The notes under the pieces are model-generated. The model had not been told where the DNA came from. It worked only from the letters and a program-made list of their open reading frames with translations, and searched no databases. This document shows positions 45,469-64,000 of a stretch of 64,000 nt of DNA, one piece after another. Origin of the DNA: Raffaelea ambrosiae (taxonomy: Eukaryota; Ascomycota; Sordariomycetes; Ophiostomatales; Ophiostomataceae); contig PCDI01000004.1 of NCBI GenBank assembly GCA_002778195.1, positions 3,012,226 through 3,076,225 of the forward strand, read 5' to 3'. A program made the position numbers and the translations under genes. Position 1 is the stretch's first letter; every line of letters starts with the position of its first letter.

Positions 45469-47060
45469 TCGTAGTTACATCCAATCCTTTTTTTGCGATA
45501 GTGGGGACTAATACGCTGCCCATACTGGTTCGTCCCTGGGGCCAAAGTGCGGCCCATCCCCCCCAATCCTTCCCTTCTCTTGGCCGTGCTTGCCCGCTAG
45601 CCGCCCTTGCACTCCATGCCCATTGCCCATTGGCCAGGATCCTCTGGGTCCCGTAGTACCATACTGTTGTACTCTGTACATTGTCGTCTGGGCTGGACGA
45701 AATAAAGTTTAGCTGGTGGGACGCCGAAAAGATGGATCAGCAGCCTGTACAAGCCACAGTGAGACAGGCACACGCGGGAGGAGTGGACAGAGAGAACAGA
45801 CGGACCGGAAGGAACAAAGTGCTTTTTTGCATCAACCAACTAGCCAGTTACCATGTACAACGAGACGAGCAGGCCACGGGCCAGGAGTGCCCGGCCACGG
45901 GAGACTGCGGAGAATCTCCGCCTACGTAATGAGACAGTGGAGAATAGTCGTTATTTGGCAGGCCTTTTTGGGGGGGCTCATACGAGCAATTGCTAGTCAC
46001 TAGTTAGTTACTTTCTGTGCCTTGTTGCTGTGCACAATGGCTTACATGCCTCAGAGGTGTTTGTTGACGTCGAAACACATTTTACACGCAACTTGGCCCG
46101 TAGACCTTTTGGGGGGTTTGGCAGCAAGCAAAAGCAAACAGTCCAGGCCGACAAAAGCCATAGACCTGGGCGCCTGGTCCAGAGTTTCTCTCTCTCTCTC
46201 TCTCTTTCTTCTCTTTGTTTCTTATCCTTCTGGTTCAACCTCCTACCCGGTCGTCGCTCTTTTGATCTTTTCTTTTTCATTCTTTTCTCTTTTTCCAGCG
46301 TCTGCATACACTCCTTGGTCGTTTCACATTTGCGCTCTCTCCCGTCTTGCCCTTGCCAGTTTCGGCCGTTTTCTTTTTTTTTCTTGTTTTGCCAAGTTTT
46401 CTTTGTCGTTGACGCTCGCCTGCTCCTCCTGCATTGCCGAATCATCAACAAATCGACCGCAATCGAATCTCTCTTGCTCGTTTTAGGCGCGCATCATTGG
46501 CCCCCAAAAACGATGGGTTGTGTCGACTGCCCCTGCAGGGAACAATAGAATTGCGCAAATCCTGACACGCCTCTACCCGCCCACACTTACACTCTTTTCC
46601 CACGCGCGCGAGCTCGGTAGCTTTCACACCATCACTGCAGTCTTTTCTTTGCCGCCGACGAGCCGCTTTTTGAAACGCACATACATGCACCAGAAGCAGC
46701 AACGAATCGAAAAGAGTTTCCCAAGCCATTTACGGCCAATTGCTATTCGCTCATTTTTTAACCACTACCGTTTTTTCCCCCTTTGCGGCAGAGCAAAGAA
46801 GGAGAAAAACAAAATAAAAAAGCACAGACGACGTGCCCACACCACTGGTTCGTTCACGACCGGTAGAGCAAAAAGTGTCCAGGGGGGTGCAATTGGTCTG
46901 AAAGGGCGGGTAATTTTCCAGCGAACCAGGGGAGGGGCGTGCGTGTTTGCACAAGGGAAAGGCTCGCAGGGAAAGGGAACATCGACGAAAGCCTGGGACT
47001 GGGATCACACAAACGACGAAGAAGGCTTGGTGGATCCTTTTTCGAAGTGAGGCCCCAAAA

Positions 47061-47090
47061 CGAGGGAAAACGAGGGAAAACGAGGGAAAA
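47061..47090 (+). promoter_or_regulatory. Three tandem putative BrlA response elements
   Basis: The decamer CGAGGGAAAA occurs three times in perfect register, exactly one helical turn apart. Each copy contains CGAGGGA, matching the published BrlA response-element consensus (A/C)(G/A)AGGG(G/A). The array lies about 0.9 kb upstream of the ATG of the WetA-like gene. In Aspergillus, wetA is activated downstream of BrlA and AbaA. Function here is inference; the repeat itself is certain. Confidence 0.5.
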
Positions 47091-47356
47091 CACGGAACAC
47101 CCGAACAACCAAGACGAAGAGAAAGAAAGAAAAGAAGAAGACCACCGGACCCCCAAACGCACATCCCTTGGCCTCCACAATCGCCAGGAAGGAATTGGGG
47201 TGGCCGTTCGAGAGAGAGTGTGTGTGAAAAAGAGACGAACGACAAAGACGAACTGGGAAACGGGCAACTCTTTTTGTCGTTGGAGTTGATTCGTCCGAGA
47301 AAACAAAGACGATACGATACGCCAACACCAGTGACAAGCCAGAAACAAAATAAAGG

Positions 47357-47362
47357 CATTCC
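47357..47362 (+). promoter_or_regulatory. Putative AbaA site (CATTCC)
   Basis: Matches the AbaA consensus CATTC(C/T), 0.6 kb upstream of the WetA-like ATG. A 6-bp site is expected by chance every few kb, so this is weak evidence alone. Confidence 0.25.
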
Positions 47363-47545
47363 CCGAACACACCACGTTGCATTGAACAAGAGCCAAAAAG
47401 GGGGGGCGGCAAATCCTGGTTTGACAGGCACATTGGCTCCCGCCTAAGCCAAAACCAAGAAAAAAAAAACGAAAAAAACACCAGTCACAAAGTACCGTCT
47501 TACACGCATACATACGACGAACACAGACGTACGCGCACACCCACA

Positions 47546-47546
<1 letters not shown>

Positions 47547-47579
<33 letters not shown>
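47547..47579. repeat. (AC)n microsatellite
   Basis: An alternating AC run of about 33 nt, about 0.4 kb upstream of the WetA-like ATG. Confidence 0.95.
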
Positions 47580-47994
47580 ATCATATTGGAAGGAACTTCT
47601 TCACAACCTGAAACAAGAAAATAAAGGGCACAGAGAGAAGCCGCCCCCAGAAAAAAGAGAACAAACAAACGGCACAAAAAAAGAAAGAAAGGAATTAGTG
47701 TGGTAGCCGCCGCAGGTCCCAGGAGCTAGGAGCTTTTGCCCCACAGGTTCTTTTCTGTTTCGAGGTTTGGGGGTAGCCGACTCCAAACGGGGCTCTTTTT
47801 TTTTTTTTGTTTGTTCGTTTGTTCGTTGCTTGTTTGTTTGCCTGGGTTTCTTTGACGCCCAGTTCTCGGATGTGGTCACTTTTTGGTACGGCCCCCCAAA
47901 GAAACAAACAAAGGGTCCTACATACAAACGTTGTTTAGGTGGTCCAAGCTGGCCCCAGGCTGCTGCAAAGAAACAAAAGCGTATTAGCGCGAAT

Positions 47995-55992
<7,998 letters not shown>

Positions 55993-56737
55993 GAGAAGTA
56001 TGGTGAGATGGGCTTGAGACGAGACATGTGTGTGAACCCTGCAGGTTACATGCGATTTCATTGAGAGATTTCACTGAGAGAGATCTCGGACAGTCCTTCT
56101 TCTTTCTGTCTGTATTAGTACCGGCTCTCCGTTTGTTTCTTATTTGTCATTTTTCAGCAGTCATTACGTTTTTTTTGTTTTTTTTTTGGCGGTTTGGTGT
56201 CCCAGCTCCCTTCCCGACCTACGCATGCATTTCCCCTCACCCCCCATACTCCATTCCTTAGATATCTGTCCTTCATTTGTTTGTACGTTTGCATGATTGT
56301 TTTTAAGAGCTGTCTTGTCCACTTTCTTTCTTTGGGTTTTTACATAATCTCTTACCGGGGGTAGGAAACTACTTTACACTTTTTACACTTTACACTTTTC
56401 ACTCATTTAAGGCAACCTGGGTTTTTTTTTTGTTTTGTTTTTGGTTTCCTTCATTTACCGGCAAGTGGCAACTGGCACGGGTGGAGCATATCCTTCTTTG
56501 TATCACTCTTTGTATTTGGTGGTTTCAGCTTTTGCTTTTTTTCTTTATATATGTTTGGCTATTTGCTTTGTGCTACTGAAACATCGTTTCAGTGTCCTGT
56601 TTGTTTAGCATCGCAACATGCCTGAGCTATTATGGTCGTCTTTCAATGATATATTAAAAGAATCTCTTTCAAAGAAATCGAGTCTCAGCCACGTGATTAC
56701 CTAAGTCACTGGGGGCATCTAGCCGTACCCCGGCCTT
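55993..56737. other. 3' flank of WetA-like gene, no gene seen
   Basis: T-rich sequence with runs at 56170-56190 and 56420-56440 and direct repeats of TTTTACACT near 56372-56402. No coding similarity. Confidence 0.6.
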
Positions 56738-57425
56738 ACTCTCTCCTTCGAGTTCCAGTCCGTGTTCGAAATGGAAGCTTGTCAGTCGTCTTTCGAAGGC
56801 GTTCTCAATCTGAATCAAGCAAATCCACTTGACGATCACCAGCGAACCCAAGCCAGATTGGGTTTCTACCAGATTGTCCAGTATTTCAAGTCGCTTGAAG
56901 ACAAGAACTCGAAATACAGCCCCGCATCTTTGGTCCAGTACACCTACGAATATGCACGCTCTACGGCTTTCCGGGACAACGTTCTTCAAGCGTTTTTTTC
57001 CAGGACATTGGCATTCCCATAGATGGATCCGGACGCATCGTCTTTGACGACATCCGCGACAGGTACCATGACCTTGCCAAGCATTTGTCGGAGGGCTTCT
57101 ACCTGCCGAGTATGTTGCCCATGCGTTGCCGGACACAAGCGCGCACACGCACATCACGTTTGCGTTGCTCGCAGAAGAGCCCTCCAAGGGTAGCACGCGG
57201 TTTGTAGCAAAACATGGACACTGGACATTCTCAACATGTTCGTCGATTCAGGTGTCGTTGCTCTGATGGAAGGCGTCGAAGTCGACCGTCCTCGGAATGC
57301 GATCGCGCCAACGCCCACCATGCATCAACTGTTTTGGGCGCTTCTCCCTATCTTGGGGAGGCGGCGCCTCCGCCCGCGGGCCCGCACTCGTACTTTAGTC
57401 ATTCGGTCCCTGGACCCGGGCGTCG
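56738..57425 (+). pseudogene. HNH-nuclease-domain protein relic (fungal HNH_2 type)
   Basis: Fragments of a common fungal HNH-nuclease-like protein appear in collinear order in three frames. Frame 2 (to about 56999) reads RTQARLGFYQIVQYF and NSKYSPASLVQYTYEYARS up to QAFF. A T7 run (56993-56999) then shifts the frame to frame 1: QDIGIPIDGSGRIVFDD and LAKHLSEGFYLPS. Frame 3 from 57108 gives EYVAHALPD, corresponding to the VAHILPHS part of the HNH core. Frame 2 again gives LDILNMFVDSG and MEGVEVDRPRNAIAP up to HQLF. Frame 1 then gives LGEAAPPPAGPHSYFSHS. The stretch between YLPS and VAH, including most of the catalytic core, is missing. No continuous protein can be made. Other members of the family usually occur in many copies in fungal genomes; their function is poorly known. 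Confidence 0.75.
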
Positions 57426-57522
57426 CCTTTATGGCGGATCTGCCCCCTCACCCGCACAGCACACTCGTATCTAGTACAGCTGTGCCACCGATGGCTCGTC
57501 TGGCCTCGCAGACATGGTGCGT

Positions 57523-57564
57523 CTGCGACTCGGCGGCTGCGACTCGGCGGCTGCGACTCGGCGG
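57523..57564. repeat. 14-bp tandem triplicate
   Basis: Three copies of CTGCGACTCGGCGG back to back. Confidence 0.9.
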
Positions 57565-57658
57565 TTGGTGGGATGGAACCGTTCGCGGGTGACAGCAAGG
57601 GGCACAAGGTTGATTTTCATTGGGGGTTCAATGGGGGGGGGGTTTCAGTGTTCATTCC

Positions 57659-57735
57659 TCGTCTTTTCATCGTCTTTTCATCGTTTTTCATTCTCTTTCC
57701 ATTGTTTTTCATTGTTTTTCATTGTTTTTCATTTT
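57659..57735. repeat. 10-bp tandem repeat (CATTGTTTTT)n
   Basis: Imperfect copies of TTTTCATCGTC grade into CATTGTTTTT units. Confidence 0.8.
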
Positions 57736-58333
57736 TTTTATCCATTGCCTGAGAATAGTAAAGGGGTTTCAAGAGAACAACAGTGGTTTTGTTTTTGTTG
57801 CCAGCAATGGCTTCAGACGAACGGAGGCGTTTTTGGGGGGGAGGGGGGGCTTCTTTCTTTCAGTTGACTTATCAAAAACCAAGGTATGGGGGTATCTAAA
57901 TTCTCAATTGGCTGTTTTTCCTCTCGTCTCGTCAACGCAAAATCTCCCGTGACTGCGCCAAAAAAAAACAAAACAAAAAACAAAAAACAAAACGCTATGT
58001 GTGTGTAGATTGTCGTTGATCAATAACGCCCATGAAACAAGTCACAAAAAGAAACGCTTGGAGGGGGGCACCCCCCACCCCCCCGGCCCGAATAAGCACA
58101 GACTGTCTCGTCCGTGTGCTGTCATGCCGTGTTGGTTGGAGAGAGGAGAGGAAAGCAAGGGCCGTGGTGATGTCCTGGGTGATCGTTTCCTTGGTGGTCC
58201 TGTCCCGGCGATCCATCCTCGACGATCTTTCCTTGGCGACTGCTTTCCTTGCCCGGATCGACAGTCCCACCCTATAGAAAGGTGCCGACTCATATCGAAC
58301 AAGGCGGTGTCGATCAAAAGAATGGGTTGCCAT

Positions 58334-58335
<2 letters not shown>

Positions 58336-58365
<30 letters not shown>
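58336..58365. repeat. (CT)n microsatellite
   Basis: About 14 CT units, just downstream of the 950-aa gene's stop codon in its own direction. Confidence 0.95.
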
Positions 58366-58367
<2 letters not shown>

Positions 58368-58405
58368 GTCTTCCCCTGCTTCTTCTTCTTCTTCTCCCAG
58401 CCTTG

Positions 58406-58475
58406 TCAACTGTCCAGTCGCATAGCCTCGGGGACGGACGATAGATCGTCTGTGGGCTGTTGTGGCGGTGATGGT

Positions 58476-58506
<31 letters not shown>

Positions 58507-60493
58507 TGTGGTGGTGGTGGTGCTGATGGTGCGGCGACGCCTCTTTGCCCTTGTCGTCCGGGTGCATCGCCGAGAAAGGCCGGCTGTTCGCCGGCACCCG
58601 CGTGTGGTCTGGACCGCCACCAGCCATGGACCCGCCGGTTGTTGTTGAGGTTGTCAGGGCTGTGGCTGTGCCGTCGCCGGCTGTCGTCGACCGTCTTCGC
58701 CGCATCCGCGGCCGGCTGTGCACCAGGTTCGGACACCGGCTCGCCGCCTCCGCCGACAGTCGGTACCGCAGCGGACCGCAGTATTTGCGGATGCCCGCGC
58801 TCGACTGGCTCGCCCGACGGAGAGAGGGGGTGGTTTCCGCGCCGCCGCCGCCGCCGCCGCCGCCGCCATGTTGGGAGGAGGCCTGACTCGCCGGGTCCAG
58901 ATGGCGCTCCAGCGAATGGGCCGTCAACGTCGCGTCCATCTCCATCACCGTCGACCCGCCGCTGCCTTCGCCGTCTCGGGAGCCTCCTCCTTCACCTCCT
59001 CCTTCTCCCCCTTCTCCTGACCCCGATATCACCGACATCGCCGTCATCGACAGGGGCACATACGCATACCCCGATGCGCCCGTCCGCGCCCGCCGGCCAA
59101 TCTGCCGCCGCGGGCCCAGCTCTTCGCCCATGCGCACCAGCGCGCGCGTGCGCGCCAGGTCCTCGGCCACCATGCTCATCAGAAGGGCGTGCTGCTGCTG
59201 CTGCTGCTGCCGCTGCTGGGACGTCGCCCCGTCGGGGTGCGTGGGGCTGCCCGTGTCGTCCTGGTCGTCCACTTCGAGCTCGAGCGGCGGCGGTACGTGT
59301 CCCCCGTGTCCGCTGGCGGCGAGGGCCGCGGCCGACTGGGGCGACAAGAGGTCGTCCAGGTCGCCGAGGTGGCCGTCGAGGAAGCGGGCGAGCGAGACGA
59401 TGCGCAGGTTGGCATAGGACGAGGCGCGCGACAGAGACACCGAAGAAGGCGCCCCGCTGACGGATCCTGCCTGCGACGACAGCGCCAGGACGGAGGCCTG
59501 GGACGGGCGGCGGCTGAGGGCGCCGTGGCCGGCGCCGGCGGGAGGACGCGCGGCGGCAGCGGCGGCAGAGGAGGAGGAGGCCGGCAGCGGCGAGGGCGAG
59601 GGCGAAGGGCAGTGGTGGTGCTGCTGCTGGAGGGACGTCAACTCGGTCGGACTGCGGAGAAAATGGTGGTCGACGGCACTTGGCACGAGAAGAGGCGGCG
59701 GAGTAGGTTGTGTAGTGGGCAGAGGAGGACATCGTGTAGGCCCGGCAGGCCCAGCCATGGCCGTCGTCGTCGTCGGGAACGCTGGAGCTGTCGTCGACGG
59801 GGGGCTGAGCAAGGGGGACAGCGACGACGACGACAACGACGAGATCGCCGGAATGGCGGCATCCTCCCCGATGTGGATGCTGGTGTCGAGCCAGCGCTGC
59901 ATGTCGTAGCCCGACGAGGGCACGTCGTAGTGGTGGATGGGCGCGTGCTGGGCCAGGGTCTCGGGGGACAGCCGGGCTCGCCACGACGACGGCGACCGCG
60001 ACCGGCGCGAGATGTTGGCGTAGGCCGCCGCCGCGGCCGCCGCCGCCGCCATGGCCGGCGACGAGGGCGAGCCATCGTCGCGGTCCTCGTTGTCGTCGTC
60101 GTCAACCTCCAGCCCAAAGGGATTGAAGTGGTGGTTGTTGCTGTCACCCTCTCCGCCTGGTGGCACCACCATCCTCGTCGTCATGTCCGTGTTGTCGGTC
60201 GTCATGGTCGTCATTGCCGACTCAATGCTGGGACGTATCGACTGCTGCTGCTGCTGCTGCTGCTGCCGGTGCTGGCTGGAGAGACGGGCAGTCGTGGTAG
60301 GGCTGTTGCCCGCCAGACTCGTCGGCTGCTCCCGTGACGATGCGGTGACGGGCGACACGTAGACGCCCGTCGGCACGGGCACGACGACGTTGCGCGACGA
60401 GGGTGGCCCTGGCTGCTGCGCCGGCAAGGGGGAGCACGGGCTGCCGCCACAGTCGTGGATGCTGGTGTTGTAGCTGTAGCTGTAGCTGCAGTG

Positions 60494-60524
<31 letters not shown>

Positions 60525-61258
60525 TCGCTCATGACCATGTCGAGGAGACCTCCTCCTCCTCCTCCGCGCAGCCGCAACAGCTGCTGCTGCTGCTGCTGGT
60601 CGCGTTCCAGGTGCTGGTGGCTGAGGTTGCTGGCCAGGCGCTCAATGTCCTGGGAGGTCTCGGTGACGGAAGGCGCCGACGGAGGCGGCGACGGCAAGGA
60701 GGGCACGTCTGCCGCCTCGGACGACGGGCCGTCGCGCGGGGGGCGCTGGTGAGGGAGCTGGGGGGGAAACGGCCGTTGCCGTCGCAGCTGGTGTTGGCGG
60801 TGGTTCTGGTTCAGGCTCGAGCTCAAGTTCAGATGCAGGTTCAGGTTAGGGTGGTGGTGGTTGTGATGGGGATGATGTTGCTGCTGCGGCTGCTGTGGTG
60901 GCTGAGGCGTGGAAAACACTGCAGACGCGGCCAAGATGGGCGGAAATGGCACTGCCTGCGACGACGGTGGCGACAACCACGGCTCGTTGCCCGAGTCGTC
61001 GTTGTCGTCGTCGTGCGCGAACGACTCTTCTGCCGGCGGGCGTCGTCGCTGGCGTTGCCGTGGCCAGAGCCGCTGTGGGCGTGGTTGTGGCTGTGGTTGG
61101 GGTGGCGGCTGCTGTGTGGCGGGAGGAGACGTGCGCGAGGCGTGCCGCGCCGTCGGTGCCGCTGCTGTTGGTGCGGTTGGTGCAGTTGGTGCTGCGACTG
61201 CTAGAGGATCGTCGTCGTCTTTCCGGGGCGACCTGCGACCGGCTGGTCTGCGCGACAT
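58406..61258 (-). CDS. Unidentified low-complexity protein, 950 aa
   Basis: I do not recognise the family. The frame is open from a GTG at 61306, but the first ATG is 61258 (MSRRPAGRRSPRKDDDD). The protein is rich in Ser, Pro, Gln, His and Ala. It has several Gln runs, a (GD)n stretch followed by SYSYSYN (around 60480-60530), an Ala run near 60030-60055 and a His/Gln tail. Islands of ordinary sequence suggest real coding: WRARLSPETLAQHAPIHHYD (around 59930-59990), NLRIVSLARFLDGHLGDLDD (around 59350-59410), MVAEDLARTRALVRMGEEL near 59120-59175, and IRKYCGPLRYRLSAEAA near 58740-58790. No transmembrane segment or catalytic motif is visible. A regulatory or scaffold role would be a guess. The opposite strand also has a 382-codon frame, which I take as a shadow. 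Confidence 0.65.
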
Positions 61259-61685
61259 GTTTTCTGGCCTGGTCGTTCTCGCTACAGCCCGGCGGGACGG
61301 CGACACGTCCAGCTGTGATGCCTTTCGTCGTCGATGAATGTGTCAACGCTCAAACGCTCAAACGCCCAGCCTCTCAAATGCCGCCAGACCCCAGACCCGT
61401 CCCACGACCATCCGTCCACTGCAAGAGGCAAGCGAAGTGAACATGGACTATGTCAGTCTGCGGGCGCTGTTCGGGGTGTGTCGTGGTCTGAACCGTCGAG
61501 AGCAAGGAGGCCTTGGGGGACAAACAGCCGTTCCAGCTGAGCGGAAGAACGTTATCAAACAGATGAAAAGGAAAGAAAGAAAAGGAGAGCAAAACAAAAA
61601 TTGGCCGAGAGAAAATCAAAGAGACGATGCGTCTTCGCAGGGGGGAAGCCTAAAGAGGCTGCGCCGAGGAGACAACCCTGGGCCC

Positions 61686-61710
61686 GGGGGGGGGGGGGGG
61701 GGGGGGGGGG
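61686..61710. repeat. G25 homopolymer
   Basis: 25 consecutive G, the longest mononucleotide run in the window; C25 on the strand of the upstream region of the 950-aa gene. Confidence 0.97.
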
Positions 61711-63614
61711 AGGAGAATGGAGCCGTTATGAATGTGTAGAAAAACAAAGGAAGAATTAAAATCAAACTAGAAGAAGAAGGGGCGCGGTCGTGCCAGGCCG
61801 AAAAGAGAGCCAAGAGAAGCCAAGAGAGTGAGTGGGCTAGGGAGAGAGTGGAAAGAGGACGGAGAGCGCGAGAGCGCGAGAGAGCGAGAGAGACAAAGAG
61901 AGCCTCCGACTGCTTTCGTGGATTTTTTTTTTTCTTCTTCTTTTCCTTTCAGGCAGTATCGTTATTTTCTTGCCTGCCCAGGCTGCGCCCAGGTTCGCCC
62001 GGGTTTGAGTCCCCCCTGCACGGAGCGATTTTTGGCCCACAAGGCCCGTTACCACTGCTACACCGGTTTAGGGGAGAGAAGGGGGGGGCTCGAGCAAGAT
62101 ATCTTCTTATCTTACTATGTACAAGCACAAGCGAATAATGGCATTGGCTTATGGGGCAGGGACGAGACCAAGACGATACATGGACAATGGAGCCTGGGTC
62201 AGGGTGGTGGACGACTCTGCTCGACCCAAGAAAGGGGGGGCAAGAAACCAGGCCAAAGGTTCAAGTGGGGAGGGAGGCAGAGGCACGGGAAACGACGGTC
62301 GTTGTGGGGATGGGCAGGGGGGGGGGACGAGAGGAAAAAGTGACAGCCGGAGGGAAAGGGGAGAAAGCGAAATGAATGATCAAAGACGGGAAGATCGCCC
62401 AGGGCGAGGATGGCGAGGATGGCTGATGGGAGACGTTGCGGGATGTTCTCGCGGCGAGGAGGGGCACGAAGGGAATGAGGCATAAAAACAGGATGAAAGG
62501 AGGAGAAGAGAGGAGAACCGACCAGGCATGGGAGAGAAAGGAGGAGAAGAGGAGGAGAAGAGGAGAACCGACCAGGCACGGGGAGAGAGAAAGGGGAGGA
62601 CCAAAAACAAGTGAGCTGCAGCGACGGGGTGCCACGAACAACGATTATGACAGGTAGGATGCTGTGCTGCCCGAGCTCGCACAGCATGGTGCTACCCTCG
62701 TTTTTATGGTGAGAAAAAGAGGTTCGCCCCTCCATCACCCCCGTCACCCTGGGAGGGGGAGACAGCAGGTGGTGTGTGTGGTGGGCGCAGATGGCGTGTG
62801 GTGTGGATGGCCATGGCTGGAGCCAGTGCTGGCCGGCGGCGGCGAGGCCAGCAGGAAACGGGCATAGGGCGGCGGTTTGGTGGTGAAAGGTGAGACAAGA
62901 AGGAGCCGGCCAAGTTGGGGGGACGGGTTTGGGGACAAGTTGGGGGGGATTTGCTATCAGTTTGGGTACAGAGTGCTGTCTAGTTTCAACAGCCCAAACG
63001 CTACGAACGCCTGCTTTTAGTGCGAGAAGCTCGGCGCATAGCAAATACATAGTAACTAGCTACTGTACCAAGGCTTACTAGGGACCGACACCACTAGCGA
63101 GTATGTAAGCTGAGGGGTCCGGGAACTCGGACTCGGATAGTCCACCATACCCACTCGCCAATAATACCCCATCCCAACATGCAGAGCAGTTCTTTGCTGG
63201 GACCACTCGGATCCATCCTGCTGGGATCCACCGCCCACGTGACCGCCACGTCCATTTCCGGCCGTTTTGGCCCCCATTCAGCAGAACAAGCCCATCCCCG
63301 AGAAACAAACAGCACCCGGCACACCCACGAAACACACCCTACAATCAACCACAACCGCCTGCCAGCCTCCCCTTCTGGCCTAGTCCAGGGCCCTGTGCTG
63401 CACCCATCCGAGACACGCCAGCCCCCAAGTTGCCTCCAAGTTGCCCTCCAGTGCCCTCCAGTGCCCCCCAAGTGCCGCATCTTTGGACAACGTGTATGCA
63501 AGGAATGTGACAAAGCTGAAGGTGAACTCCCGCGCGAATCGTGCCATGCTGCTCGTGTCTTGTTGTCTAGACGCCTTTTGAGAATGCCCCTAGAATGTCT
63601 CTAGGATTCGTGGC

Positions 63615-63727
63615 TCCTTTCTTGTTCTTTTCTTGGTTCCTTTCTTGTCCCTTTCTTGTTTCTTTCTTGTTTCTTTCTTGTTCCTTTCTTGTTTCTTTCT
63701 TGCTCCTTTCTTGCCCCTTTCTTCATT
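63615..63727. repeat. 10-bp tandem repeat (TTTCTTGTTC)n
   Basis: About eleven imperfect TTTCTTGTTC/TTTCTTGTCC units, pure pyrimidine plus a single G per unit. Confidence 0.9.
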
Positions 63728-64000
63728 CCCCTTGGGCTCCTACTGAGAACCTGGTCAGGACACACACGTACAGAGTAAGATGCTTTTTTTCAACGCAATG
63801 TCACCACACAAGTACCGTCATGCTACGAGTAGTTGCATATGCCCACCAGTCTCGATACCCAACCCTCACAACGGGCGCCCCATTGTGCCCCTGGTCTTGG
63901 CCAGCCGGCACGATCCCACGCTGGGTGTGTACGGTGTACGAGTACTTGGGACTAACTCAATTAACGCCCGACCGCTCCTCCGCTGTCAATGACCACCCCC

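Larger units (their letters stand above)
38165..47994. other. Gene-poor region, about 9.8 kb, upstream of the WetA-like gene
   Basis: I read both strands and found no exon chain resembling a known family. The longest open frame (39641-40723, -) is mostly low-complexity and shifts into polypyrimidine sequence at its end. The region holds microsatellites, C/G homopolymers and a 9-bp minisatellite listed separately. The part nearest 47994 probably contains promoter and leader of the WetA-like gene. Confidence 0.5.
57426..58405. other. Intergenic, no gene seen
   Basis: Contains a 14-bp triplicate, a 10-bp repeat and a (CT)n run listed separately; A-runs lie at 57961-57990. No coding similarity. 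Confidence 0.6.
61259..64000. other. Upstream of the 950-aa gene and window end, no gene seen
   Basis: Purine-rich on the + strand from 61540 to 62700, with a G25 run and repeated GGAGAAGAGGAGAACCGACCAGGCA blocks near 62490-62585. The region 62900-64000 has ordinary composition without recognisable coding, apart from a 10-bp repeat at 63615-63727. Confidence 0.5.

Noticed and set aside
47767..47994. N-terminal extension of the WetA-like frame
   Set aside because: No ATG; it reads through a T-run and looks like leader sequence.
61259..61306. N-terminal extension of the 950-aa protein
   Set aside because: Starts at a GTG; the ATG at 61258 is the first plausible start.
61980..62035. tRNA-like B-box (GGTTTGAGTCC)
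   Set aside because: No matching A-box or cloverleaf stems could be formed around it.

Overview
The window is nuclear DNA of a filamentous ascomycete (Pezizomycotina), most likely a sordariomycete. Genes are GC-rich and sit far apart. Introns are short (about 60-220 nt), with GT...AG ends and CTRAC-type branch sites. Intergenic DNA is rich in pyrimidine tracts and microsatellites. Several products are fungus-typical: a fungal_trans regulator, a FLC/TRP-like channel, a DUF3433 membrane protein and a WetA-type conidiation regulator. The species assignment is inference. No bacterial operons, CRISPR arrays, rRNA or convincing tRNA genes were seen.

Layout, left half. The window opens inside a fungal-specific transcription factor (+, ends 2094). 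Next comes a previously unmarked, badly broken phosphomannomutase gene (about 3060-3800, +). A CutC-family copper homeostasis protein (4397-5263, +) converges on a secreted GMC oxidoreductase with six exons (5354-7954, -). A F-BAR/DEP/RhoGAP protein (9755-12765, -) is followed by a membrane dipeptidase (14146-15853, +), mitochondrial ribosomal protein uS13m (16248-16674, -) and, divergently, a METTL25-like methyltransferase (17406-19475, +). A CASTOR-like ACT-domain protein (22025-23344, +), the DUF3433 protein (25307-28564, +) and a FLC-family protein (32872-35297, +) follow.

Layout, right half. About 12.7 kb (35298-47994) holds no gene I can support. It contains an assembly gap of 277 N flanked by C-runs, a 9-bp minisatellite and several dinucleotide repeats. 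It ends in the upstream region of a very large intronless ORF (47995-55992, +; 2665 aa). The C-terminus of this ORF looks like WetA, and its body is swollen with low-complexity sequence, a 12-bp tandem repeat and a 35-residue polyglutamine run. About 0.9 kb upstream of its ATG lie three perfect decamers, each matching the BrlA response-element consensus. Behind it is a frameshifted and deleted HNH-nuclease relic (about 56738-57425, +), then an unidentified low-complexity protein of 950 aa (58406-61258, -). The last 2.7 kb holds no recognisable gene.

The genes do not form an obvious pathway or a secondary-metabolite cluster. The most interesting observations are the two new pseudogenes, the giant WetA-like ORF with its putative BrlA/AbaA sites and long gene-free upstream region, and the loss of both canonical RhoGAP catalytic residues in the F-BAR/DEP protein. 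I did not find evidence of an entirely new multi-gene system.
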